From positions 248,001-312,000 of the forward strand of contig NZ_NSFT01000006.1 of assembly GCF_002294725.1 (NCBI RefSeq): a stretch of 64,000 nt of DNA. Direction: 5' to 3'. Within the stretch, counting starts at the first letter, position 1, and every line of letters starts with the position of its first letter. Below, piece after piece: positions 43,349 through 51,157 of this stretch. The DNA comes from Mesorhizobium sp. WSM4313 (GTDB lineage Bacteria > Pseudomonadota > Alphaproteobacteria > Rhizobiales > Rhizobiaceae). The notes beneath the pieces are model-generated. The model was not told the origin of the DNA, ran no database searches, and saw nothing but the letters and a program-made list of their open reading frames with translations. The position numbers were made by a program, and so were the translations under genes.

Positions 43349-43431
43349 CCGATATTCGGGTGAGGCCGACCTGCAAATGCCGGCTTCCTGCGCTTCCGGT
43401 GCTCACGTACGTTAAGTACGCTCCGCTCCGG
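43349..43431. repeat. Inverted-repeat element, family C, half copy
   Basis: This 83-base stretch matches, in reverse complement, the right half of the full element at 31184-31326 (shared blocks GGCTTCCTGCGCTTCCGGTG, CTCACGTAC and AAGTACGCTCCGCTCCGG). The other half is absent, so the element is truncated at its centre. It follows the GGDEF-EAL gene by 6 bases. Confidence 0.8.
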
Positions 43432-43485
43432 CCTTCGCCGGCCGAAGCCCTCATAGGTATCTCCGCCCTATGAAGGCTACGGCGA

Positions 43486-43521
43486 GGCTACACCTTCGGC
43501 GCGATATCGGACTACGACTGA
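43486..43521 (+). pseudogene. C-terminal remnant of a polysaccharide deacetylase-like gene
   Basis: Reads GYTFGAISDYD then stop. The same tail occurs as HYAFGAIAGYD at the end of the larger remnant at 44130-44345, and the DNA match continues past the stop (TACGACTGAGGCGGCT). It is a fragment only; the rest of the gene is gone. Confidence 0.45.
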
Positions 43522-43591
43522 GGCGGCTGGCGCGCGGCCCCTACAAAAAGCAAGCCGCTATGTTGTAAGCCCTGCGGCGATCGGGATGGGG

Positions 43592-43623
43592 AAAAAAGCG
43601 GGGCGCGTTGGGGAAGGCGCCCC
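43592..43623 (-). terminator. Rho-independent terminator of the Thr-rich peptide gene
   Basis: On the minus strand: stem GGGGCGC (43617-43623) with GCGCCCC (43600-43606), 10-base loop, then GC and six T (43592-43597). It starts 21 bases past the stop of the gene at 43645. This is the cleanest intrinsic terminator in the window. Confidence 0.85.
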
Positions 43624-43644
43624 GGTAAGCGGAGTTCCGCGCTC

Positions 43645-43899
43645 TTATTTGGTGCTGTTGCCAGGCCCAGTCGTCGTGGTGGTCGTATCGCAATTGTTAC
43701 AGTCGAGCTTCCCATTGTTTATCTGACCGCTTGGTCCGGTCGTTGTGGTGGTCGTGGTCGTCCCATTGTCATTGTTTGGCGGGTTCCCGCTATGTCCCTG
43801 TTCAGACGTGGTTGTCGTAGTGCTGCCTTTAGGGTCCGCAAGCGCGGGAGCGGAGGCTGCGAATGCAAGTGCCGTCGTGACGATAAGAAGGGTTCTCAT
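43645..43899 (-). CDS. Small secreted Thr-rich hypothetical protein
   Basis: An 84-residue protein of unknown function. It has a clear Sec signal peptide (MRTLLIVTTALAFAASAPALA) and a mature part made almost only of Thr, Gly, Asn, Ser, Asp and Pro, with threonine runs of 5, 8 and 6 and a CNNC motif (two cysteines three apart). The low-complexity region looks disordered. It is probably a real gene: AGGGAGGAAAACC precedes the ATG, and a strong terminator follows. No family is recognised. The repeated ACN codons may make length variable by slippage. Confidence 0.75.
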   Translation of the reverse strand: MRTLLIVTTALAFAASAPALADPKGSTTTTTSEQGHSGNPPNNDNGTTTTTTTTGPSGQINNGKLDCNNCDTTTTTTGPGNSTK

Positions 43900-44129
43900 G
43901 GTTTTCCTCCCTAGGACGCTTTGTACGCCGCATCATTGGAGGCAGGGCCCTCTGTGCCTAATATAAGCATACTCTAATAAAATTTGAGGACAATCTATAA
44001 TCGGATTATAGGCGCTGGAAGGCCTCATCGAAGTGAGCAATTTCAAACTGACCCACTACCCAGTGTTCAGCCAACTTGACACGTCGGTTCAGCCATGGCG
44101 GCCTGAGAGATCGTAACCGGATCTCGCGG
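43900..44129. other. Intergenic stretch without a recognised gene
   Basis: This 230-base part of the 436-base gap before the marR stop holds the promoter side of the Thr-rich peptide gene (AT-rich at about 43960-44010, including TATAAGCATACTCTAAT) and otherwise nothing I can support. The remaining part of the gap is the deacetylase remnant below. Confidence 0.5.
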
Positions 44130-44345
44130 ATGCCGCTTCGCCTTATCCTGCCACTGCTGTTGTCGATCGCATCGCCGGCCTTGGCCGCCGATCGCACCAT
44201 TAAGTCACCTTCGACGACGGTCCGCTGAACGGCACCAGCAACATCCTCGACGTGCTCTTTTGACGGCAAGGCGAAACTGACGGCGTTGATCGCGGCGCTC
44301 AAGCTGCGCCACTACGCCTTCGGCGCGATAGCCGGTTACGACTGA
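44130..44345 (+). pseudogene. Degraded polysaccharide deacetylase (NodB-like) gene
   Basis: Pieces of one gene can be read in three frames. Piece 1 (from ATG 44130) is a signal peptide, MPLRLILPLLLSIASPALAA, stopping at 44228. Piece 2 (from 44204, shifted) reads VTFDDGPLNGTSNILDVL, the TFDDGP motif that starts the NodB-homology deacetylase domain. Piece 3 reads DGKAKLTALIAALKLRHYAF and ends AGYD-stop at 44345. The ~150-residue catalytic core between pieces 2 and 3 is missing. Two frameshifts plus a large deletion make it inactive. It overlaps the last codons of the convergent MarR gene. Confidence 0.7.
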
Positions 44346-44773
44346 GGCGGCTCGGCGTTGCGCCTAAGGGCCGCAAGCACCTGCGTGAATTCGGCGAGCT
44401 TGTCATCGGGGATACCAGCCCGCAGACGCTTGTCGAAGGCTACCGCCGCGAGGCGCAACTTTTCGAACAGCGCTTCGCCGGCTTCCGTCAACGCCACCTG
44501 ATGGACCCTGCGGTTTTCCGGATCGCGGCGGCGTGTCAGCAAGCCTTGCGCTTCCATGGCGTTGAGGTGATGGGTGAGCGTCGCGCCCTGGATGCCGATC
44601 ATGCCGGCAAGCTCGCGCTGGTTCGCGAGTTCCTTCGACTTGACCGACAGCAAGGTCAGCCAGACCGGCAGCGTGCCGCCGGCCTCGGCCATGGCGGCAT
44701 CGAAAGCCTGCGCCACCACTTTCGAGGTGCGGGCGAGATTCATGCCGACAGGCGGGCGATCAAACGGTGTCAT
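44336..44773 (-). CDS. MarR family transcriptional regulator
   Basis: A 145-residue winged-helix regulator. The DNA-binding part is NQRELAGMIGIQGATLTHHLNAMEAQGLL with the wing RRDPENRRVHQVALT. I chose ATG 44773; an earlier TTG at 44791 has no ribosome site. It is divergent from a small membrane-protein gene, and the gap holds three ATCTAAC half-sites, so it most likely represses both. The 3' end overlaps the tail of a degraded deacetylase. Confidence 0.88.
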   Translation of the reverse strand: MTPFDRPPVGMNLARTSKVVAQAFDAAMAEAGGTLPVWLTLLSVKSKELANQRELAGMIGIQGATLTHHLNAMEAQGLLTRRRDPENRRVHQVALTEAGEALFEKLRLAAVAFDKRLRAGIPDDKLAEFTQVLAALRRNAEPPQS

Positions 44774-44827
44774 GACCTGACAGTAGAGCAAAGCGATCGG
44801 AACACGAAACTTGGCTTAATGATTGAC

Positions 44828-44849
44828 ATCTAACCGTTAGATATCTAAC
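44828..44849. promoter_or_regulatory. MarR operator: three ATCTAAC half-sites
   Basis: ATCTAAC (44828-44834), its inverse GTTAGAT (44836-44842) and ATCTAAC again (44843-44849) form two overlapping perfect palindromes, one with a single-base centre and one, GTTAGATATCTAAC (44836-44849), without. The site lies 55 bases before the marR start and 63 before the membrane-protein start, well placed to control both. Confidence 0.75.
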
Positions 44850-44911
44850 TTTGTCTTATGATGGCGTCGACATGCTGCGACGCGCGGCGGGCGGCAAAGA
44901 GGAATGCGGTC

Positions 44912-45319
44912 ATGCAATTTGTCTATATCGTCACCATCGGCCTGCACGTCATGGCCGGCGTGTTCTGGGCCGGCACGACCATTGCGGTTGCCCGCGATCC
45001 GGAGATCAGGGCGGAGCACTTCATCCGACCGCAGCTTGGCGCCTCCGGCCTGGCGTTCCTGACCGGCATACTGCTCTGGTATTTCTTCCACGAGGGTGCT
45101 TTCGGCTCGATGGAGAAGGTGTTGGCGCTGGGCATTTTGACGGCGCTGATCGCCGCCGGCGTGCAGGGCGCGCTTGTCGCCTCGGCCAGCAGGCGGCTGG
45201 CTGGCGCCGACGCTGCGACTCAGACCCAGTTGCGGGCGAAGATGACCAGAGGCGAACGCATCGCGGGCGGGCTGCTGGTCATCACCGTATTTTGCATGGC
45301 GACAGCCAAGCTGTTTTGA
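44912..45319 (+). CDS. Small integral membrane protein, MarR-linked
   Basis: A 135-residue protein with four predicted hydrophobic segments (YIVTIGLHVMAGVFWAGTTI, LAFLTGILLWYFF, VLALGILTALIAAGVQGALV, and IAGGLLVITVFCMATAKLF). The His and small residues in the first helix (GLHVMAGVFWAG) resemble CopD/DUF2269-type small membrane proteins that may bind heme or copper, but I cannot place it firmly. ATG 44912 follows GAGGAA by about ten bases. It is divergent from a MarR gene and probably controlled by it. Confidence 0.78.
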   Translation: MQFVYIVTIGLHVMAGVFWAGTTIAVARDPEIRAEHFIRPQLGASGLAFLTGILLWYFFHEGAFGSMEKVLALGILTALIAAGVQGALVASASRRLAGADAATQTQLRAKMTRGERIAGGLLVITVFCMATAKLF

Positions 45320-45415
45320 CATCGCACGGCCGGCGAAGCCGACCGGGCGCGGCGCGCAACGGACCGAAGCGGCAGGTGGCTCTCCTTGCAAAGGCCCGTT
45401 GCGCGTCACCAACCC

Positions 45416-47461
45416 TCAAATCCTGATCCCGAACCGGATGCCGTCATAGATGGCGGCGTGGATGTTGCGCGACGCGACCGCGTCGCCGATGCGAAACAGC
45501 ACGAAGCCACCTTCGGGATTGCGTGCGGGGAAGATGTCGCCGCCACTCACTAACCGCTCATAATCGACCGCGCCGCAATTCTTCGACAAAGGCTTGAGCG
45601 CAAGATAGAGATCGTCGAGTGGCGCGGTGCCGTGCTCGACCACCACCTGGTCGACGCGCCGCTCGCCGCGCCAGCCTTCGGCGAAATCCGATGCCAGCTC
45701 GGCGATGAGTTGGTTGCCCTCACGCCGCACAGAACGCAGCCTTGTGTTGATGGTGACGGTGACGCCCTTTTCGTGGAAGACGCGCATATAGGGCACGTGG
45801 TTCATGCCGCCCATTTCCGGCGCGAAGAAGCGCTCCGGCGAGACTAGTTCCAGCCTGGAGCCGCTGTTGGCGATGAGTTCGGCGGCGCCCATGCCCTGAT
45901 GGCCGCCATTGTCGTCGTAGAGCAGCACGTTCTCGGCCGGCTTGACGCTGCCGGCCATGATATCCCAGCTCGAGGTGACGAGATTGTCGCCAGCGCTCAG
46001 CGGCGGGTTCTGCGGCATGCCGCCGGTCGCCACGATCACCACATCCGGCGACAGCGCCAGCACATCGTCCTTCTCGGCCCAGGTGTCGTAGCGGATCTCG
46101 ACGCCGAGCCGGTCGAGCTCGGCCAACCGCCAGTCGATGATGCCGATCAGTTCCTTGCGGCGCGGATTCTGGGTCGCCAAGCGCACCTGTCCTCCGGCCT
46201 GGCTGGAGGCTTCGAGCACCGTCACCTGATGGCCACGCTCGGCCGCGACGCGGGCGGCCTCCAGGCCGCCGGCGCCCGCGCCCACCACCACGACTTTCTT
46301 CTTCGGTCCCTCGCTCTTCGCGATGACGTGCGGAATGGTCGCCTCGCGGCCGGTCGCGGCGTTATGGACGCACAGCGCCTCACCGCCTTCATAGATGCGG
46401 TCAAGGCAATAGGTGGCGCCGACGCAGGGGCGGATCTCGTGCTCGCGGCCCTCCATCACTTTTCGGATGATATGCGGATCGGCGATATGGGCGCGGGTCA
46501 TGCCGACCATGTCGAGCTTGCCGGTGGCGATGGCGTGGCGGGCGGTGGCGACATCGGAAATGCGCGCCGCATGGAAGGTCGGGAATTTCGTCGCCGCCCT
46601 CACCTCGCCGGCGAAATCGAGATGCGGCGAGGACCGCATGCCGGTAACCGGGATCACCTTGGTCAGCGACGCATCGGTCTCGATCATGCCACGGATGATG
46701 TTCAGGAAATCGACCTTGCCGGATGAGGCCAAGCGCCTGGCGATCTCGATGCCCACTTCCTTCGAGATGCCATTTTCGACATCCTCGTCGGCGACCATGC
46801 GGATGCCGACGATGAATTTCTCGCCAACGGCGGCGCGGACCGCATCCAGCACCATGTCGGTGAAGCGCAGCCGGTTATCGAGCGAGCCGCCGAACTCGTC
46901 GTCGCGGTGGTTGGTCAAAGGCGACCAGAAGCCATCCATCAGATGGCCGTAGGATTCGAACTCGATGCCGTCGAGGCCGGCTGCCTTGCAGCGCTGTGCG
47001 GCCGACGCATAGTCGGCGACGATGCGCTCGATGTCCCATTCCTCGATCGTCTTCGGGAAGGCGCGATGCGCCGGCTCGCGCATCGGCGAGGCCGAAAGCA
47101 CCGGCAGCCAATCGGCCTTGTTCCAGCCGGTGCGGCGGCCGAGATGAGTGATCTGGATCATCACCTTGCAGTCATGCTCATGACAGGCGTCCGCCAGTTC
47201 GGCGAGCCAAGGCACAATGCGGTCGTCATAGACATGCAGATTGCCGAAGGCGGCCGGGCTGTCGCGCGAAACGATTGCCGAGCCTGCCGTCATGGTCAGC
47301 GCCATGCCCCCCTTGGCCTTCTCGGCATGGTAGAGCCGGTAGCGCTCCTTCGGCATGCCGTCCTCGGAATAGGCCGGCTCATGGCTGGTCGACATCACCC
47401 GGTTCTTCAGCGTCAGGTGCTTGAGCTGATAGGGTTGGAGAAGCGGGTCGTTGCTGGTCAT
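45416..47461 (-). CDS. NADH:flavin oxidoreductase, Old Yellow Enzyme/TMADH type (demethylase-like)
   Basis: A 681-residue two-part enzyme like trimethylamine dehydrogenase, DgcA and StcD. The N-terminal ~350 residues are an OYE FMN barrel (LKNRVMSTSHEPAYSEDG, ITHLGRR, GGSLDNRLRF). The C-terminal half binds FAD/NAD (VVVVGAGAGGLEAARVAAERGH). Between them the iron-sulfur cysteines are CVGATYC and ALCVHN: three cysteines, with Ala where the second ligand of TMADH stands. It may demethylate a quaternary or tertiary amine such as dimethylglycine or methylproline; the MttB-family gene 3.7 kb away fits this. Start ATG 47461, divergent from queF. Confidence 0.85.
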   Translation of the reverse strand: MTSNDPLLQPYQLKHLTLKNRVMSTSHEPAYSEDGMPKERYRLYHAEKAKGGMALTMTAGSAIVSRDSPAAFGNLHVYDDRIVPWLAELADACHEHDCKVMIQITHLGRRTGWNKADWLPVLSASPMREPAHRAFPKTIEEWDIERIVADYASAAQRCKAAGLDGIEFESYGHLMDGFWSPLTNHRDDEFGGSLDNRLRFTDMVLDAVRAAVGEKFIVGIRMVADEDVENGISKEVGIEIARRLASSGKVDFLNIIRGMIETDASLTKVIPVTGMRSSPHLDFAGEVRAATKFPTFHAARISDVATARHAIATGKLDMVGMTRAHIADPHIIRKVMEGREHEIRPCVGATYCLDRIYEGGEALCVHNAATGREATIPHVIAKSEGPKKKVVVVGAGAGGLEAARVAAERGHQVTVLEASSQAGGQVRLATQNPRRKELIGIIDWRLAELDRLGVEIRYDTWAEKDDVLALSPDVVIVATGGMPQNPPLSAGDNLVTSSWDIMAGSVKPAENVLLYDDNGGHQGMGAAELIANSGSRLELVSPERFFAPEMGGMNHVPYMRVFHEKGVTVTINTRLRSVRREGNQLIAELASDFAEGWRGERRVDQVVVEHGTAPLDDLYLALKPLSKNCGAVDYERLVSGGDIFPARNPEGGFVLFRIGDAVASRNIHAAIYDGIRFGIRI

Positions 47462-47602
47462 TGTCTTCCTGCCGTTTCAAATTGTGCTAATGAGCGGTCA
47501 AACGCGCTGCGCCCGTGAGGACTGCAACGCTTCTTTCAACCTTCGTTTCGCGCCCGCCGCATTGAACTGCGCTTCCAACGGCCGGGAGCAAGGAGCCCGC
47601 CC

Positions 47603-48064
47603 ATGACCGACGCCAAAAACCTCACCCAGCTCGGCAAGCACGTCGAGACGCCACAGAGCCCCGAACAGGCGGTCCTGGAAACCGTGCCTTTCAATCGCGG
47701 TGACGGCCCGCCGGCGGTCGTGCGCTTCACCTGCCCGGAATTCACCTCGCTGTGTCCGGTCACCGGCCAGCCGGACTTCGCCCACATCGTCATCGACTAC
47801 GCGCCCGACAAGACGCTGGTGGAATCGAAGTCGCTGAAGCTGTTCATGACCTCGTTCCGCAATCATGGCGCCTTCCATGAGGAGTGCACGGTGATGATCG
47901 GCCGCCGCATCGTGGAGGCCACGAACCCGCTCTGGCTGCGCGTCGGCGGCTACTGGTTCCCGCGCGGCGGCATCCCGATCGACGTGTTCTGGCAGACCGG
48001 CGCGCCGCCCAAGGATGTATGGCTGCCTGACACCGGTGTTGCGCCCTATCGCGGACGCGGTTGA
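47603..48064 (+). CDS. queF: NADPH-dependent preQ1 synthase QueF
   Basis: A 153-residue tunnel-fold enzyme that reduces the nitrile of 7-cyano-7-deazaguanine to preQ1 in queuosine synthesis. The catalytic Cys51 is in [11 protein letters not shown], the QueF-specific motif ESKSLK starts at Glu74, and His92-Glu93 follow in FHEE. Length matches the short (YkvM-type) QueF. Other queuosine genes are not in the window. ATG 47603; the 3' end leads into a family B repeat. Confidence 0.95.
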   Translation: MTDAKNLTQLGKHVETPQSPEQAVLETVPFNRGDGPPAVVRFTCPEFTSLCPVTGQPDFAHIVIDYAPDKTLVESKSLKLFMTSFRNHGAFHEECTVMIGRRIVEATNPLWLRVGGYWFPRGGIPIDVFWQTGAPPKDVWLPDTGVAPYRGRG

Positions 48065-48091
48065 GATTTGTTGCGAAAGACTGGCGGGACA

Positions 48092-48250
48092 GCACCCCCC
48101 TCTGTCCTGCCGGACATCTCCCCCGCAAGGGGGGAGATTGGCAGCTTCGGCGCCCCGTCTATCCGGCAACGCCGGAGATTGGCGAAAGCCGGCGCGGCAT
48201 CTGATCTCCCCCCAAGTGGGGGAGATGGCCGGCAGGACAGAGGGGGGCGC
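48092..48250. repeat. Palindromic intergenic repeat, family B, copy 3
   Basis: Left arm GCACCCCCCTCTGTCCTGCC and right arm GGCAGGACAGAGGGGGGCGC are inverse; inner hairpins GGACATCTCCCCC and GGGGGAGATGGCC also pair. It lies between the convergent ends of queF and the secreted-protein gene at 48286. Confidence 0.9.
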
Positions 48251-48285
48251 GAAGGATCGCCAGCCCTGTTCTTCAATCACCACCA

Positions 48286-48879
48286 TCACTCGCACTGGTA
48301 CTGGCTGAGCGCCCATTCGCCGGTTACCGACAGAAGGTCGGAAACCTTCCAGGCGCCGCCGATTTTCTTCAGCTTCCATTCCAGCCGGTGCTGGTGGCCC
48401 TCGACGACAAAGGCGACCACCACCTTGGCCTCGTCGCCATTGACCGCCTCGATGGTGCGCAGGCTCCGGTCGATGGCGAGCTTGTCGTAATCTGCATTGT
48501 CGAGCGCCATGTTGGGGTCGAGGCATTCGCCCTCCCCCGAGGCACGCAGCGCATCGCTCTTGTCGAGCACGGTTTTCGCCGGCTCGATGAAGTTCTTGCG
48601 CTGAGCGGGATCGAGTTCGAGACCAAGATGCTCGTAGAACGGCTTGACCACCGCCGTCGGCGATCCGGGCAGGACGGGCGCGGAAGGCACCGGTTCGGCC
48701 GGTGCGGTTTGCGGCGCCGGTGTTGTGGCAGGCGGCGCCGCACCATCCGCCGGCGCATTGTCGTCGGGTGAGGCTTTTGGCGGCGGCGAGCCGAAGAGCC
48801 CCTGCGCCGAGGCTCCGCCGCTCAGCCCCGCGGCCAGCATCGACAAGCTCGACAGCGCGAGGACGAGAAGGCGAAGCAC
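48286..48879 (-). CDS. Secreted hypothetical protein, DUF3828-like, paralogue 1
   Basis: A 197-residue protein with a signal peptide (MLRLLVLALSSLSMLAAGL, cleavage near ASA-QG), a Pro/Ala-rich linker (residues ~30-75) and a globular C-terminal domain. That domain (FYEHLGLELDPAQRKNF, CLDPNMALDNADYD, AVNGDEAKVVVAF, WKLKKIGGAWKVSDL) resembles DUF3828. It clearly shares its layout with the next gene upstream, four bases away, so the two are tandem paralogues. Function unknown; likely periplasmic. Start ATG 48879. Confidence 0.8.
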   Translation of the reverse strand: MLRLLVLALSSLSMLAAGLSGGASAQGLFGSPPPKASPDDNAPADGAAPPATTPAPQTAPAEPVPSAPVLPGSPTAVVKPFYEHLGLELDPAQRKNFIEPAKTVLDKSDALRASGEGECLDPNMALDNADYDKLAIDRSLRTIEAVNGDEAKVVVAFVVEGHQHRLEWKLKKIGGAWKVSDLLSVTGEWALSQYQCE

Positions 48880-48883
48880 GGCA

Positions 48884-49357
48884 TCACTCCGTCGAGGCGC
48901 CGCATTCCAGCGCGCTGAGCTTCCAGTCGTTGGTCTTGGAGCTGATGTCGGCGATCTTCCACTTGCCGTCCACTTTCTTCAGCGACCACACCATTTCGCG
49001 TTTGGAGTCATCGCCTTCCGGGAAAAGATTGAAGCTTGCGGTCACCTCGGCGGTGTCGCCATTGACGGCCTCGGTGAGCTTCAGCGTCTTCGATAGGGTC
49101 TTCTGATCGAAATCCTGCGCGTCGAGGCCGGGGTCGAAGTCGATGCAGGACACCTCGTCGGGCTTCTCCTTCTGCGCCTTGTCGTTGGCTTCGAACAGCC
49201 TGGTGACCGGCTCGGTGAAACGGTCACGGTATTTGGCGTCCGCCTCGAACTTCACCGCAGGCACATAGAAGAACTTCACGGCGTTGGACGCGGGTCCGGC
49301 AAGCGCGGCGCCGGGCAAGGCAATCGAAAGGACAGCGGCAAGCACTACCAGCTTCAT
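48884..49357 (-). CDS. Secreted hypothetical protein, DUF3828-like, paralogue 2
   Basis: A 157-residue protein with signal peptide MKLVVLAAVLSIALPGAALA. The mature part mirrors paralogue 1: an FFY near the start, CIDFDPGLDAQDFDQ, EAVNGDTAEVTASF, and MVWSLKKVDGKWKIADI, ending with a Cys near the C-terminus (LECG). Both keep one Cys in the middle and one at the end, perhaps a disulfide. It lacks the Pro-rich linker. ATG 49357 is preceded by GGAGATC. It is the first gene of the pair; the stop is followed after four bases by the start of paralogue 1. Confidence 0.8.
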   Translation of the reverse strand: MKLVVLAAVLSIALPGAALAGPASNAVKFFYVPAVKFEADAKYRDRFTEPVTRLFEANDKAQKEKPDEVSCIDFDPGLDAQDFDQKTLSKTLKLTEAVNGDTAEVTASFNLFPEGDDSKREMVWSLKKVDGKWKIADISSKTNDWKLSALECGASTE

Positions 49358-49449
49358 GCAGGATCTCCGGGGTTCGGTGCGTGGCGGCAAGCTCGCCGCC
49401 ACGCATCCTGCATATCGCCTTTTTTGCGGCTCATGAAGTCCAGGCGCGC

Positions 49450-51099
49450 TCAGGCATCCAGCCAGACGTTCTGGAAGTCCATTTCGTAGGTCTGGTGCAT
49501 CGAATAGTTCTTCACTTTCTTGTTCATGTGGCAGTAGAGCTTCTGCCAGAAGGGCTGGACGATGACGCCGGAGTCCTGCAGGATCGCCTCGACGTCCTTC
49601 ATCACTTCCTTGCGCTTGGCGACGTCGATCTGCGACAGCGCCTCCTTGAGCTTGGCGTCGAACTCCGGGTTGGAGTAGGCCGTCTCGTTCCAGGCCTCGC
49701 CGGTGCGGTAGCCGAGCGCCAGCACCTGCACGCCAAGCGGGCGCATGTACCAGATGGTCATGGAATAAGGATATTTCGTCCAGTCGTTCCAGAAGGTCGA
49801 GCCGGGCAGCACCGTGCGCTTCACCTTGATGCCGGCGTCGCGCAGCTGGCCGGCAATCGCATCGCCAGTGTTCTTCTGCCATTCGTCCTCGACCGTGATC
49901 AGCTCATGCTCGAAATCGGCCTGACCTGCCTCCGCCATCAGCTTCTTGGCGCCGGCGGCGTCGCGCTCCTTCTTGGGCAGCGGGTAGTATTCAGGATGGA
50001 TCGGGCTGACATGGTGGTTCTCGCCGACCGTGCCGCGGCCATTATAGCCGAGCTGCATCACCTGGTTGTTGTCGACCGCCATCTGCAGCGCGTTGCGCAC
50101 CCGCTTGTCGTCATAGGGCTTATGCGTGATGTTGGTGCGGGCAACGAGCGTGGTCGCCGTCGCGACCTCCGACTTCACCAGATCCATCTTGTCTAGCGGG
50201 TCGATGTAGTCGGCCGGCGTTTCGAAGTCGAGGTCGATCTCGCCGGAATCGAAGGCATTCAGCGTAGCGTTGAAGTCGGTGCCGTAGTCGATGAACTCCA
50301 CGCCGTCGAGCGGCGCTTCGCCGCCCCACCACTTGCCGTTCTCGCGGCGCTTGACGACCGCCTTCTGACCAACCGAATAGGACACCAGCTCGAAAGCTCC
50401 GGTGCCGATCGGCTTCTTGATCGGGTCGGCGCCGTCCTTGTCGAAGTCGCGGTGCACGACCAGGGCCGGATAGTCGGTGAGGCCGGGGATGATGGCGATG
50501 TCGGCTTCGTTGAGCTTCAGCTTGACCGTGTGGTCATCGACCTTGGTGATCGCGCCGTCCTTGGCCTTGCCAGTCTTGGCATCGATAAGCGCGCCGACAC
50601 GAGCCGCCATGGAATTGCCGGACGCCCCCTTCTCGCACCAGCGGTTCAGATTGAAGACCACGTCATCGGCGTTGAAGGCATCGCCATTGTTCCAGGTCAC
50701 GCCCTTGCGCAGGTGCAGCGTGTATTCGGTGGCGTCGTCATTGACGTCCCAGCTTTCGAGCAGCACCGGCTCGAAAGTGAACTGGTGCGTGTAGCGCACC
50801 AGCGGTTCCAGCCACGTGCGGGTGACGTTTGCCATCTCCGTCCAGTCATAGGTGCGCGGATCCTTCTGCGCCTTGACCGACATCGCGACATGCAGCGTAC
50901 CGCCCTTCTTGGGCTCATCGGCAAGGGCCTTGGTCGGCGCGGCAAGGCCGAGCATGCCATAGGCGAAAGCCGTCGATGCACCGAAAGCGCTTGCCAGAGC
51001 CAGGAATTCGCGCCGGTCGACACGCCCTGCCCGCGCTTCCTCGGCCATCGCCTCGATAGCGACCGGGACCCGGTCGCCATTGCTTCTGAACAGTGTCAT
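49450..51099 (-). CDS. ABC transporter substrate-binding protein, family 5
   Basis: A 549-residue periplasmic binding protein of the oligopeptide/nickel (SBP_bac_5) family. A twin-arginine-like leader ([15 protein letters not shown]) follows ~27 charged residues and precedes the mature part, which begins near [41 protein letters not shown] and [15 protein letters not shown] are family signatures. No permease or ATPase genes are adjacent, so its transport partners lie elsewhere. It lies just after the MttB-family gene on the same strand (58-base gap), suggesting it binds a related amine or opine. Start ATG 51099 with GGGAGAAAGAG. Confidence 0.88.
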   Translation of the reverse strand: MTLFRSNGDRVPVAIEAMAEEARAGRVDRREFLALASAFGASTAFAYGMLGLAAPTKALADEPKKGGTLHVAMSVKAQKDPRTYDWTEMANVTRTWLEPLVRYTHQFTFEPVLLESWDVNDDATEYTLHLRKGVTWNNGDAFNADDVVFNLNRWCEKGASGNSMAARVGALIDAKTGKAKDGAITKVDDHTVKLKLNEADIAIIPGLTDYPALVVHRDFDKDGADPIKKPIGTGAFELVSYSVGQKAVVKRRENGKWWGGEAPLDGVEFIDYGTDFNATLNAFDSGEIDLDFETPADYIDPLDKMDLVKSEVATATTLVARTNITHKPYDDKRVRNALQMAVDNNQVMQLGYNGRGTVGENHHVSPIHPEYYPLPKKERDAAGAKKLMAEAGQADFEHELITVEDEWQKNTGDAIAGQLRDAGIKVKRTVLPGSTFWNDWTKYPYSMTIWYMRPLGVQVLALGYRTGEAWNETAYSNPEFDAKLKEALSQIDVAKRKEVMKDVEAILQDSGVIVQPFWQKLYCHMNKKVKNYSMHQTYEMDFQNVWLDA

Positions 51100-51157
51100 T
51101 CTCTTTCTCCCATTGGTTTGAGCGGGTCTTTTGCCCTTTTGCTTGAACTATCGTCTA

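Noticed and set aside
43645..43899. CRISPR or tandem repeat array suspected from the repeated ACC/GTG triplets
   Set aside because: These are threonine codons inside a small reading frame; there are no spaced repeats with unique spacers anywhere in the window.
48884..49882. Extending the second DUF3828-like gene upstream to 49882
   Set aside because: The extension is antisense-shadow sequence over the end of the binding-protein gene; the ATG at 49357 opens with a clear signal peptide and has a ribosome site.
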